NCBI GenBank assembly: GCA_020726505.1
Contig: JAHLEZ010000019.1
Span: 1,240,001 to 1,304,000, forward strand
Source of the DNA: Leptodontidium sp. MPI-SDFR-AT-0119
Lineage: Eukaryota > Ascomycota > Leotiomycetes > Helotiales > Leptodontidiaceae
DNA length: 64,000 bases
Direction: 5' to 3'
Positions 22,603-33,387 of the stretch are shown one piece after another (position 1 is the first letter of the stretch; the number at the start of each line of letters is the position of its first letter). Position numbers and translations under genes: made by a program. Below the pieces are notes generated by a model. That model saw only the letters and a list, made by a program, of their open reading frames with translations. It did not search any database and was not told the DNA's origin.

Positions 22603-25111
22603 TCACTTCAAGAGCTCCCGAATCTCCCTCGCAGCATTCTTAATCCGCGGATCTGTAGCTTTTGCCAAAGCAGTGGAGATGCTCTTCTCGACACCATAGA
22701 CTTCCTTGGCGGCACTTTTGATCTCGTCGTCTAGATACAGGATGGTCCCTGTTGCAACTAGGGCTCTGAAGACTACTTCCGAGTCGGCTTGTGAGGAAAG
22801 GATCTTGGATAGCGTGTCGACGATAGCGAGGACGTGTTCGAATGAGGCGGAATCCTTGTCTGATAAAAACAGAACCGCGTAGTTGATGTACACGGTGGTG
22901 GCAGCGACCAGGAGATTGCGGTTTGTGCTGCTCTTGATAGCGGTCGAGACGGTGTCTTGGATCTTCTCAAACTCTTGGATGGCAAGTACTCTGCCTTCGG
23001 CCGAACTGAATAGATTCGCGAAGGCTCGAATAGCCATCATGACATGGTTCTCAGCTGGAGAGTCTGTCTCAACGGCTCCGACTATGAGAAGATCCACAAT
23101 GTTACCTCCGGGGTGGTCGAACTTCGCAGTATCTGGGGCGATAATCAATAGGCGTAGAAGATCCAAACCCGGCATACGGTCCTTGTAGGGCCATGTGGTG
23201 ACCAGCTTTATGATGAGGTCCAACCCACCCTGTACCGATTGGGGCTTTGCAGTTGCTCCTGAAGTATCGAGGTTCTTACACAACGAGTTGAGAGTTGAAA
23301 CCTCATCAGGACTTAGGCCAAGATCCTTCTGGCCGCTGGCAACCAAGGCTTGGCTCAACTCACCAATCTTCTTTTGGATCAGAGGCACCCGTGCAACGAG
23401 AATGGAAAGGTATTCCTTCTGGGGAAGACTCTTCGGTGGTGCAGCTGGTACGGTTGGTGCACTGGGTTGATCTGGTCGGTATCGATTCTCACTTCCCCAA
23501 GGATCGGAACCCCCAGTCTGTGCCTGGCTTTGGCCAATGGTGGCGCCTTGGGTATTTTGGATAATGAAGTTTGCTACTTGCTCGAGGTAAGTGATGGGAG
23601 CTTCGTTGTCCTGGATAAATTTTGTAGCGGCATCGTAAGGGTTTTGTGAGACGTTGTATGGTAGTTTGAGAGGTGGCTTGCCATCTTCCATATCCACATC
23701 GAACACAAAGTCGTATTCCTTTCCCTTATACTCGGTCTGTAGATATTTAGTCATTGTACTATCAATTTGAAAATTAGACTGGCCTTTTTGTTACTGCTAC
23801 CCACAGCATCGACCACAGTTCCAACAAGAGTCCATTCTCCTTGCCCTAGTGATGTGAGTGGATGGATGTCAAATTGAACAGAAACCACCTACCAGACGAC
23901 CACGAATGTGCTGTTACTGAACCATCCAATTCTCGAATAGTTACAATTTGACCATCCTTGGTTCCTGACTTCTGAGTAAGGAATTCTGGCCCCGGCATGT
24001 TCTCCTTGTTTACGTCGAGAGTCTGCTGTGGTATCGACGAAGCTTTCACAGCATCCTCAAAAAGAGCTGTCGTCTCTGCATTTGCATATCGTTCAGGATC
24101 TCTGGTGAATACTCGTACTATCCGGTCACTCGCTCCCGACATGATGTCCCCATTCTCGGCACAAACAGCAACGGCCCAGACAGATATCGCAGGATGCGTG
24201 ATGGTCTGAATGCACTGATTTCCCTTCCATATCCTCAAAGTCCTATCCTCTCCAGAGCTAACCAACTCTCCACTTGGCAGCGCAGCTAGGGAATAGATGA
24301 AGCTTTCGTGACCACGTAATTCGCCAAGTTGTTGCCCTGAAATCTTCCAGAGTCGAATCGCACCATCATTATCCGCCGAAGCAAAGTCTCCCCCAGAAGG
24401 ATGGCCTGTGGGAAGTCGACATAAAGCTCGAACAGGAGAGTTGCTTGCTTGGAAAGATTGCAGCAACTTTCCAGACTTGTTGAATATGCGGATCTTCTGG
24501 TCTGCACATCCAGTAACAATGGTATCTTGATCGTATGCTAAAACTGCCCAGACAGTTCCCTCGTGCCCCCGTAATACTGCAGAACATTCCCACTTGCCAA
24601 CAGGAAATACCCTGGCATCATGGTCCCAGGATCCACTGACGATGTATTTGCCCTCTGGATCAATGTCTAAGGCGCAAACATCTCTACTGTGTCCAAGCAA
24701 GAGAGCCTCAGCATCCTCTTCCGCAGCTTTCGTTGGTTGGCGGACATCAATAACCACATCCTTTCCGCTGGAGATTATAAGGCCATCTGGGAAGTCTGTA
24801 CTAGGTCGTAGATATGCGACTGTATTCATCCAGGAGCCAGCGTGAGAGGATATCGTGCCATCGAAGACGGGAGGGTTCTCGGAGAGAAGCTTCCATAATC
24901 GGACTGTGCCATCCCTTGAGGCGGAGAGGACAGCTTTGGAGGAGGGGAAAGCTACACCGCGGACCTGGAGAAGTCAACATTAGCGCGGGGAAGACCACAG
25001 AAAGATGGGAAGGAAAGAAAAAGGCCTAGATGGTGCTGGGGGAGGCCTGGTAGCGTAACATACATCATCCTCGTGCTCTGCCAAAGTAGCGGATATCTTG
25101 TATTCTGCCAT
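22603..25111 (-). CDS. DOA1: Doa1/Ufd3/PLAA ubiquitin-binding WD40-PFU-PUL protein
   Basis: Four exons on the minus strand: 25111-25064, 24964-23893, 23845-23784 and 23736-22603, giving 771 residues (yeast Doa1 is 715). The family binds ubiquitin and the C terminus of Cdc48/p97 and acts in ubiquitin recycling, ER- and mitochondria-associated degradation and vacuolar sorting. Seen: N-terminal MAEYKISATLAEHEDDV start of repeat 1; a beta-propeller to about residue 300 with clear repeats (LLGHSRDVCALDIDPEGKYI, LRGHEGTVWAVL, LRGHESFIYSLAALPSGELV); the PFU domain around 360-460 (KGKEYDFVFDVDMEDGKPPL); a low-complexity linker; and the armadillo-like PUL domain from ~510 to the end. The third intron is best read as GC-AG (see findings). 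An in-frame upstream ATG at 25186 exists, but MAEYK matches family starts. Confidence 0.93.
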
Positions 25112-26063
25112 GATAGATGTGTGGCAGGTCGGGCGAGCTTCTGCTGCACCGTTGTTCCCGAATTCTGGCTCCGAATTTGATTCCAAACTATACGTTCCTT
25201 GGGGGCAAATGGCAGACAGCTGGTTGGCAGGTATTCAAACCTAGTCCCAGACTTATTTACTGTACCAGAGATGGGCTGCAAGGTGGCGGTAGGAGCCGAC
25301 TGTGGTGGAGCTTCTGGCAGATCGTTGAAAAGGATCGTTGGAGGTTTGACAATGGCTTCGCAGATGTTGGTGAGGGTTGGAATAGACTTCGTTATCCGGA
25401 TTCCAAGGGTTGAGTGAGTGGTAGTGGAAGTGGGGTTTTGGGACGTTGATATTCCACAGTTGACTATAAGCTTCTTGCTTTGTAAATAGAGACACCAAGA
25501 GACAAGGCGGAGAGGCCAGCGCCAGCCTTCAACCCCTCGCCAATCTTATCGGCGCCGGGAAGCAGAGTTAATCCGCTCCGATCAGGCTAGCCCTCATACG
25601 AATTAGCAGATTCAGAATATTGGTCCATCCAGCAGCCCTCTTCCCTCTCCCTCTCCCTCTCCTCTCCTCAAAGAGCCCACTGCTCGTGGACATTCTTCGA
25701 GTGCGCTCTTTGTTGCCCATTTGTGTTCTTGCTGATGCTGAGGAGGAGAACCATTCTGCAGACGCTGTAACGACCTTTACGACCCGTGCAACGAATCTCC
25801 TTATCTTCAAGTCGAATCGAATCGCATCAACAATCAGTCAAGCAATCGAGCAATCAATACAACACACTATCCAGGTACCGTCCAGTCTGCTACGTCCCCA
25901 ACCACAAGGGAATATCAACAACGACCTCTATACCACTTTTCACTTTGACCATCCTCGGTCCTCCTGCCCATTCATTACAGCAGCAGATCTTGCGCTCTGC
26001 ATTCCTCGAACTTCTTAACATCTCCTCCAATTTCCGCGATCGGATCGATCCACTTCTGAAATT
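25112..26063. other. 0.95 kb shared upstream region of two WD40 genes
   Basis: Lies between divergent start codons of the Doa1-like and STRAP-like genes, so it must hold both promoters. The right half is strongly CT-rich (25620-25700). No further gene. Confidence 0.55.
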
Positions 26064-27342
26064 ATGGCCGGTCCCGAAACCACCAAGGCTGCCGTTGCCG
26101 TTCCTCTCACTTGCCATGGGCATTCGCGACCAGTTACGCATCTTAGTTTTTCTGGATTTGTAGGGGGAGAGGAGGAATATTATATGATATCTGCTTGCAA
26201 GGGTATGCGCGCGCTGTGGGTGTAGACAGTTGGGGAACCTGGCTAATGGAGGCAGATAATAATCCTATGCTTCGAGATGGGTTGACTGGTGATTGGTATG
26301 CTCTTCACACGGACACAGATGATATGCGACAAGTGTTAACGATGGCAGGATTGGAACCTTCTTTGGACACAAAGGCGCAGTCTACCAAGCTCGACTCTCC
26401 CCCGATGCGCACACGGCAGCAACAGCTTCTGCAGATTTCACTGCGTAAGAGAACCACCATGTTATACGCGCAGCAAGTATACTGATTGTGTCACAGCAAA
26501 GTTTGGGACACTTACTCTGGCGAAACACTCTGCACAATCCAACACAACCATATCGTTCGAGCCGTCGCATTCCCTCCTGATTCTAGTACCTTCCTTGCGA
26601 CGGGAGGTATGGAAAAGAAGCTTCGAATCTTCGATCTTTCCACTGTCGATGCGGTCTCTGCCCCTCAAGCCAACGGTACTCCAGTTGCGAATGGGGGAAA
26701 TGGACGCGCACTTGTCAATGCCGATGCAGGTTTCGAAGTCGGTGTTGGAGTTCACAAGGGCACAATCAAAGCTATTGTCTGGACGCGAGACCCGAATGTC
26801 CTCGTTACGGCCGCAGATGACAAGGTGATCAGATGGTGGGATCTGCAGAATCGGACTGTGATCCAAGAGAAGGTCGTCACAGGCGACATTGGATCCTGCG
26901 AGTTCACAAATGTCACAGCAGAGCCTGGAGACATTGGAGGAGGCCTTCCTGTCTTGACAATTGCCGCTGGCAAGACCGTTTACTTTTATGGAGGTGCCGA
27001 TGCTCGGACCTTGATCAAGAGTATTGACCTCCCATACGAAGTAGCTAGTGTTGCCCTGAATCCAGTTCAGCGAAGATTCGTTACTGGAGGGGCCAAGGAC
27101 ACTTGGGCCAAGCTGTACGACTACGAGACCGAGTCGGAAATGGGTATGTATACGCTCATCTGGTGAAAATTCCTCTGCTGACAATCTCAGATGTCCACAA
27201 GGGTCATCACGGTCCAATCTGGAGCATTAGCTTCTCTCCCGACGGCAAGCTCTACTCCACTGGCAGCGAGGATGGTACAATCAAGCTGTGGAAGAACTGT
27301 GACGGAGGATACGGCCTATGGCGCGCAAACGGTGCGGTCTAA
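26064..27342 (+). CDS. STRAP-like seven-WD40-repeat protein
   Basis: Five exons, 26064-26202, 26256-26295, 26349-26444, 26497-27143 and 27191-27342, give 357 residues; the four introns are 47-53 bp with GT-AG ends. The reconstructed protein has the order typical of serine-threonine kinase receptor-associated protein/Unrip: [66 protein letters not shown], then [13 protein letters not shown] and a last repeat ending in [15 protein letters not shown]. In animals STRAP associates with the SMN complex and TGF-beta receptors; fungi lack these receptors, so a role in RNP assembly or translation is more likely, but that is inference. The first 100 residues are invisible without splicing, which is why the small exons matter. 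A Gly/Asn-rich insert is near residue 180. Confidence 0.92.
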
Positions 27343-28363
27343 TTTCCCGTTGAAATACCGTCGCAATCTGAGTTCATGGTATTGATTTCCACTTCGACAT
27401 TTGCCTGCCCTGCATACTTCGTAATGGTGTTCTGATCTACGAGCGAGAGATTGTTTTCCTCTCAGTTAAGCGAGCAAAGCAGTAATAGAGAGCGAGATTC
27501 ACATCAACAAAATGGGATTTGCGTTTCATTTTGACTTGCTTAGTGTTTTTTTATCTGTTGATGTGTGCTGTTTGTGTGATGATTTGAGTTCAGGAGGGCC
27601 TTACTCCAGGTTTTTGAAGTTGTGACTGCTTGTTGACTTTGCTATGCTGGAGATTTGCCCCATGTCCCCTACAGATGCTGTGACGTTCAACACCACTAGT
27701 ATTTTCAAGCTTCAGTACTCAATTTGAAATTGCCCCAATCATCCATTCCTTTCCCACCAAACCAAGCGAACAATGAATTGTGGTAATCAAGCTATCACAT
27801 CCTGGAATCAGTTTAACTGGCAACCCACAATCCCTCCCTTCAACTCTCAAAACTAAACGTCCACTAGCATCCTTGGCCCGTATCAGTACCAGTAAAAATC
27901 GATTGTTTGAACTTTCATGATTCGGAAGCTTTCGTGGTCGTATTAATTAGTCTATTAAGGTTTCTATGGTGTCTTGGGTTTTTGTTTCTGTACCAAGCCG
28001 AGCCGAAGGTGGCAGTGACAACTCTTCACATATGAGCCTACCAATCTCCTCGAGATATCTCCCTGATGTGCTTCCATCCAATTGTTGTTTCCAAAAAAAG
28101 ATATCCAAGTTTCCATACTGTCTGTACATGGCGGGGAGATTGTCCCGATGTGGTACAATAGGATTGTCCTCCTCTGGAATGCCGGCTGGTGTAACTTTTC
28201 TGTTTTCTTCGATTCAGATCCCACTTGCTCCATCGCTCCCAGCTCGCTCCATCCAACGCCAAACAATCGCTGCAGAAAGCCCAAACCAAATCATACAAAA
28301 AACCACCATCAGCCATGCAGTCCTCAAAATCATACATCCATCCAAGCCCACGCGTTCAACCAC
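27343..28363. other. 1.0 kb between convergent genes, possible extra 3' exon of the GT8-like gene
   Basis: Mostly 3' flanks. The stretch 27947-28270 on the minus strand is open in all three frames and may carry an alternative terminal exon of the glycosyltransferase gene (see findings). Confidence 0.45.
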
Positions 28364-29641
28364 CTACTCACCATTCTTCGGCGGCAACGTCTCCTGGGAA
28401 TCGATCAACCTGGAAACCTCCAAGTCAGGGAACTCGCACTTCTTCAACGCCTCCGTATCCCCGGCCCTCGAAGCATCTTTCACACATCCCCAGAACCCGT
28501 AATCAAACCGCTCATGCAGTCTCTTCTCATCCACCAACCACGGTTTCGTCGCGGCCGTGAAGTGAATACTTCGCATCGGGAGCACATTCGCAGCTGAACA
28601 CGCATAGTTCCGTGGCCACACGGAGTTGTAGAACGGCATGATCGCACACTCGAACTCGGGTCTTAATCCCTGTGGTGGGCCTTGAGATCCACAGAGACAG
28701 TTGAGCAGCTCCTGCTCTGACTGTTGCCATTTCTGGGACACGCACGAGGAGCCTTGGTCGTAGATCATTTCGAGGGCTGAGATGTGGAAGTACCGTGATG
28801 GACGGAGGAGAATCATTCCACCGTTTATACGGCCTCGATCTCCGCAGTTGTTGAACTGGTCGGGTGCGGCTGTCACAGTATCCCGGGGGTTTGACTCGTC
28901 AAAGATCAGATGCAGGTCGGTGATGGCGATAGAATCGGCGTCCATGAGTAGGATACGTGGATAGGCGTCAAAGGACCAGGAGTGGACTTTGTTCAGAGCA
29001 ACGAGCCAGGTAGCCAACCCCGCTTCCATGAAATCGGGTTTCTCGATCCCCCTCAAGGCCTGGAAACGGATAGGCACCACATCGTTCAAAGCCGGTGTCG
29101 AGTCCAACGCAGCGCAGTCCTTTGGCGTGCTGAATGGGTTCGCTCGAGCATCCCATTTGTACATCTCCTCGATCGAATTCATCTTGGGATCCACGTACGT
29201 CACGTGCACGCAAGTCTTGTTCTGCAACGCCTCGGGCTGCATCAGCACGTTCCGCACAATCGAACCGTACAACGCGAGTACACCTGTGCAATGTCCATCA
29301 GGCGTGACGTGGATAACGACTGGATACTGGCATCCCTCAATAGTCGCTGCTTTCGGCGTCGGCGCACTGGGACGGACATGGACATGTTTTCCTAGTCCTC
29401 CTGAACCCTTCTCGGTGCCGTGGTCGTACGGTGGCTCAAGCACCGATTCTGCCTCTTTGGGCTGCTCTTCGGCCTCGTCGTCGGCGGAAGTCCCGGAGTG
29501 GAGTAGTTCTTGGACCTTATCTCCGACTTTTGTTGCGAGTGCGCTCTCTGACGCCTTGGTGTAGTGCGCTGTCGCCAGTAGGAGGAGAACGAGCGTGGTG
29601 ATCAGTCCAAGGACTATCATTCGGCGGGGTGGAGGACCCAT
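28364..29641 (-). CDS. GT8-like glycosyltransferase, type II membrane protein
   Basis: Frame from ATG at 29641 to TAG at 28364, 425 residues. Topology is a short cytosolic basic tail (MGPPPRRM), one signal anchor (residues 8-24), a charged stem and a lumenal catalytic domain, as for Golgi glycosyltransferases. The catalytic domain has a DxD metal/nucleotide-sugar motif (RILLMDADSIAITDL, D234 and D236), an NGGMILLRPS block and a PFYN segment, all in the order seen in the GT-A fold GT8 family (glycogenin/galactinol synthase-like proteins). Sugar donor and acceptor are unknown. The stop lies inside a perfect donor (G|GTGAGTAG); splicing to TTTCTGCAG at about 28261 would replace the last residue by ~18 others and end at 28214. 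The palindrome at 29980 lies in its upstream region. Confidence 0.85.
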   Translation of the reverse strand: MGPPPRRMIVLGLITTLVLLLLATAHYTKASESALATKVGDKVQELLHSGTSADDEAEEQPKEAESVLEPPYDHGTEKGSGGLGKHVHVRPSAPTPKAATIEGCQYPVVIHVTPDGHCTGVLALYGSIVRNVLMQPEALQNKTCVHVTYVDPKMNSIEEMYKWDARANPFSTPKDCAALDSTPALNDVVPIRFQALRGIEKPDFMEAGLATWLVALNKVHSWSFDAYPRILLMDADSIAITDLHLIFDESNPRDTVTAAPDQFNNCGDRGRINGGMILLRPSRYFHISALEMIYDQGSSCVSQKWQQSEQELLNCLCGSQGPPQGLRPEFECAIMPFYNSVWPRNYACSAANVLPMRSIHFTAATKPWLVDEKRLHERFDYGFWGCVKDASRAGDTEALKKCEFPDLEVSRLIDSQETLPPKNGE

Positions 29642-29863
29642 TGCGATGGATGAGATGGCGATACTGAAGCACTAAGCAGACAAGCAAATTGTGAAACTGT
29701 CCAAGATTGACGGACTAGCGAACTGCGAAATGCGAAAGGTTGCGAAAAAATACGAGGAAAGATTCCAGAGATAGATAGCAATCAGCGCAGACAGAAAAAA
29801 CCTGTGGGGATGGGTCAGAAGGGTGAATGGCGCAGCATGACGTGAGTTGTTGGAAACGCAAAC

Positions 29864-29884
29864 GTTGGTTGGTTGGTTGGTTGG
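29864..29884. repeat. (GGTT)5 microsatellite
   Basis: Five perfect units, seen directly. Confidence 0.9.
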
Positions 29885-29979
29885 TGGGAGAGAAAGCGAA
29901 CAAACGGAGGATCGAAGGAAGGGAACGAAAGAGAAGGATCGTGACGGGATAGCGACGGATACTTATACTAAGTGTACAG

Positions 29980-29989
29980 TACCTAGGTA
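29980..29989. promoter_or_regulatory. TACCTAGGTA palindrome, copy 2
   Basis: Exact copy of the 10-mer at 13504, 339 bp upstream of the GT8-like start codon. Confidence 0.35.
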
Positions 29990-31277
29990 AGAAGAGGCAG
30001 GGCAGGGTTAAAAGAGGAATCTTACGATGGGGAAATTTAAAGTTGCTGGTAGGCTTAAGCACTTTAGGGGCTAGGGTAAGTAAGGTATGGGTATGGGTAA
30101 GGTAAGGTAAAGTAAAGTAGGGCTCTTCCAGCGGACGGGACAGAAGTGGTAAGCCTGATGTCAGGACCGCGGTAGCGTACTTAGTGAGGGAATAGAGGGA
30201 TGAGCTACAGTAGTCCTACTCCTGAAGGTTAAGTATGTATCGTGAGAAGGCCTCATAAAGGGGTTTCTGTATTGTTGTGTGTTTTCTGTATTTTCCCATC
30301 CTAAAATTGCGCCTCTCCTTGCGGCAATGTACGATGGCGTGGATGGATACGATGGTAGGGGAGGGGGGTGAGATCGTGGGGCTATCTTGTCCTGCATGCA
30401 GCTTATCTCAGGCTTCTCAGCATTCTCGCCGCCGCATGTTTGTTTGCTGTCTCTCTCGTATTTGATTTGATTGGGGCGCTGGACTGGCCGTGATTGGACT
30501 ACGCCTTGATTATGCCGCCGCGATGTGTGGAATTGGCACTGGCCGTGGCCAAATTTGATAAGTGGCCGGCCTCGCTGCACTATCATTAGTGATATTAATA
30601 TTCCACGATTCTGCCGGATTCTAGTTTCGAGAAAGGGGCGGGAGGAAGGAAGAGAAAGGGGGGCTGAGTGAGAGTGGTGTGCCAAGGCGTCTGGATGGAT
30701 TAGGACTGAATCCGACTGGAGATGATGGCTGGCGATTATTTCCACGAGACGTCCCCTCACGCTGTTAAACTCTTTTCGTTTCGAACCAACATACGACTCA
30801 AAGTTAGTTAGTTGTCTTGTCGCTCTTGTTTGACTTCCCGCTTCAGTCTTCACGTCCGAATGGAAGCTTTTTCTAGCTCCTCTCGGTATTCTCGGCCCCA
30901 CTATTCAGGCTTTTGAACCTTATTTTCTTCGCTTGTTTCAATGTCTTCATTTCAATGTCCTTACTGTGATTGGGCACATTCGGATTCGCTCGCCTCGGAT
31001 GGGGGGCAGGGGGGATCAGGTGCAGCATGTTGTTGCGTCCGAGATGTGACTTGAAATGCACGAGGGCAGAGCTTCAGCACCTAGAACATTTCTAAAGAAC
31101 ATCAAGTGGAGTTGAGTAAGTATTTGAAGTTAATTATCAGAATAGAACGCATCTTGGCTAATACCGTAAGCTTTTAATGTTCAAACACCTCCATGCCCGA
31201 CTCGCCACAGTCACCACTTCGCCCCTTCACAATACCCCGGATCCCAATTCAAAGTTTACAATCATAATTGTCCATGG

Positions 31278-31805
31278 TCACATAACACCACAACCTGTAA
31301 TACCTCGTCTCGGACTCCGTCCTTGCTCACCCCCCCTTCCTCCATCCCCAGTTACCCCATTACTTCCAGCACTCTCATCTTCACCACTAACACCAAACCC
31401 CTCAAGTCCAAACCCCAACCTCCCATCCGCTCCCAAAACAAACCCTTTATACCTCGCCAAGTACAGCTCCGCCGCAGCTCTCTTCCTCTTATCCGCAATA
31501 CTCAGAATATAGAACTGCATCAACTGTCTCCTCTCCCTACTCATACCACTCTCGAGCTCTTTCCGCAGCTTGACGATGTCTCCGTCGAGGAACGGCGTGT
31601 GAGTGTGTGGTGTGCCGAGGTCGGTGAGAGATCTTGCGAGTTTTCCGATCGTGGACGAGCGGAGGGAGGGTGTTTGTGAGGTCGGTGAGGGAGAGGAGGT
31701 GATGTAGAGGGGTGGAAGAGGTGGGTGGTGCGTTTGAGCATGGAATATGTGGCTGCAGGAAGGAGCTTGGGACAAAGAGACGGGCTGTTTCGTGGGCAGA
31801 ACCAT
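31278..31805 (-). CDS. Small hypothetical protein, ~175 residues
   Basis: Minus-strand frame to TGA/TAA-type stop at 31278. I prefer the ATG at 31805 (context CGAAATGG) over the more distal in-frame ATG at 31952. The N-terminal ~70 residues are Pro/Ser/His-rich. The middle has one ordered-looking, helical block: KLRKELESGMSRERRQLM and then SIADKRKRAAAELYLARY, which reads like a conserved charged helix pair. The C terminus is Gly-rich. No domain recognised, no signal peptide. The block around residues 85-135 is the best argument that this is a real gene. Confidence 0.5.
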   Translation of the reverse strand: MVLPTKQPVSLSQAPSCSHIFHAQTHHPPLPPLYITSSPSPTSQTPSLRSSTIGKLARSLTDLGTPHTHTPFLDGDIVKLRKELESGMSRERRQLMQFYILSIADKRKRAAAELYLARYKGFVLGADGRLGFGLEGFGVSGEDESAGSNGVTGDGGRGGEQGRSPRRGITGCGVM

Positions 31806-32259
31806 TTCGGTAAGTGGAAGATTCCTGCACGTTGACTGTTGGATTTTGTATGCAATGTGACTTTCAAAGAGGGCCTGATGGTTGTTTGAAGGTGCTGTAA
31901 GGCCACAAGTATTGTGAGTGATGGGAAGGATATTTGAATCAAAGCCAGTCATGAGAAGAACGTGGAATGAGGAGGTGACAGTACTGAGTTAAAAGGATAC
32001 CAAGAATGACTCAGATCTTTGATCATGACACTTAACGCAGTTCCGAGTCAAAGAATGAATCGAGTGGGCTGGAAGTCACCCTTTCCCAGATTTCACTTCC
32101 AGAGTCTCATGCGAATGTCACGAAATTGAGTTTGACATTCACTCTACCAATCAAACCATGAATGAATTAGGGACATTGGAAAGAGTTGAAAAGATTTTTT
32201 TGCAATATTCAATTTAGTCTCTACAGACAATTACATGCTGCCCCTCGTATGTATCCGAA

Positions 32260-33387
32260 TCAACCGACGAAAGTCACTTCAGGAAACAACTTGCTCGGCC
32301 CATCCAACAACTTCCCATTCTTACCCTTCAGCCACTTCCCAAAGAACGCACCCACATAAGCACTCTCAATATTCAACATTCGCTTCCCATCAATCGATCC
32401 GAACCCATCTTTGATTTCCGGAGGTACTGGTATACCCGCAGCGATCAACTCATCCAACAACACCAAGTAATCAGAATAACTGCCATGCTTGCTCTGCAAA
32501 ACTCCGATTTCTCTTTTGAAACCTCGCAGTTGCGTCCAGAACTCTGCCCATGTTGCGTCATTGGTGCGGTTGTGAAATTCATTTTCCATGATCAGGAAAG
32601 GCTTCGACAACCCGATGGTGGTTACGTTTCCAACGATAGACCCATCGAGATTGACGCCAGCTGCGAAACGTTTGTCTGCAAGCATAGCAGACGCAGCTGT
32701 CGCACCACCAAGAGAATGTCCAAGAATGCCAACCTTGGAAGTTTGAAGTCGTTGGACCTTCCCTCGGGACTTCAAGCCTGGAATCTGAGAAATGAATGTC
32801 GTGTTGGACAGGTTGTCAAGGACAGTCCTCACGTCTTGGACTCGAGCATCTACGACTGGGATATACGCATCGAAGTCTTCATAAGTTGGAACTGTGATGT
32901 TGACGAATCGGCCGTCTGGGTATTCGATGAATGGTGCGTCAAGTGGATGGTCGACGGCGACGACGATATATCCCAAGCTCGCGAGATCTTCCGATATTGC
33001 TGTGTACAGCAATCTCGAGACTCCATATCCAGTCGAGAATATTAAAACTGGAAAGTCCGTAGATGAGATTGGTGCTTTGAGATGGGCTTGCGTGGTGACA
33101 GTGACCGAGAACCCGGGAGGGAGACCAGCCTGAGCCGCAATGTATGTGAGGCTTTGAGGGGGAAAGTCCGCTGCAAGGGGGAGATCAGAGCAGGACCGGT
33201 CCGCTGGGTAGAAGAATGATGCCATGATGTCTCGAGGATTGGAAGCGACTTTGAGTTCGAGTGCGACTGTGCCGACTTGGTAGGTTCCAGGAAGGCTTGG
33301 CAACTGGAGGTCGAGTTGCGCTGACGCAAAAGAGAGGATTGTCCCTAGAATGGGCAAGAGAAACATGATGTTCCAAAAGACTGCCAT
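32260..33387 (-). CDS. Secreted PAF-acetylhydrolase-like alpha/beta hydrolase
   Basis: Single exon, 375 residues. A hydrophobic signal peptide (residues 1-23, ending FASAQ) implies secretion. The fold is that of plasma/type II platelet-activating-factor acetylhydrolases and related lipases: nucleophile serine S225 in GILGHSLGGATAAS, an acidic candidate in GVNLDGSIVG about 20 residues later, and a histidine in QSKHGSYSD near residue 302. Earlier, ASFFYPAD and VLIFSTGYGVSR (oxyanion-region strand) are typical. Several N-glycosylation sites are visible (NITV, NLSNTT, NVTT, NRTN). The natural substrate is unknown; phospholipids or short esters are likely. The C terminus GKWLKGKNGKLLDGPS is also common in the family. 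It borders the terpenoid cluster, but nothing ties it to that pathway. Confidence 0.88.
   Translation of the reverse strand: MAVFWNIMFLLPILGTILSFASAQLDLQLPSLPGTYQVGTVALELKVASNPRDIMASFFYPADRSCSDLPLAADFPPQSLTYIAAQAGLPPGFSVTVTTQAHLKAPISSTDFPVLIFSTGYGVSRLLYTAISEDLASLGYIVVAVDHPLDAPFIEYPDGRFVNITVPTYEDFDAYIPVVDARVQDVRTVLDNLSNTTFISQIPGLKSRGKVQRLQTSKVGILGHSLGGATAASAMLADKRFAAGVNLDGSIVGNVTTIGLSKPFLIMENEFHNRTNDATWAEFWTQLRGFKREIGVLQSKHGSYSDYLVLLDELIAAGIPVPPEIKDGFGSIDGKRMLNIESAYVGAFFGKWLKGKNGKLLDGPSKLFPEVTFVG

Larger units (their letters stand above)
29642..31277. other. Non-coding 1.6 kb
   Basis: Upstream region of the GT8-like gene and 3' flank of the small hypothetical gene. It contains a GGTT repeat, the palindrome at 29980, and short runs of (A/G)GGTAAG at 30070-30120. 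A 246-codon minus-strand open frame (30161-30901) has no protein-like organisation. Confidence 0.5.

Noticed and set aside
30161..30901. 246-codon minus-strand frame
   Set aside because: Long but disordered, with stretches of simple repeats; no conserved block, no supporting splice sites. A lineage-specific gene cannot be fully excluded.
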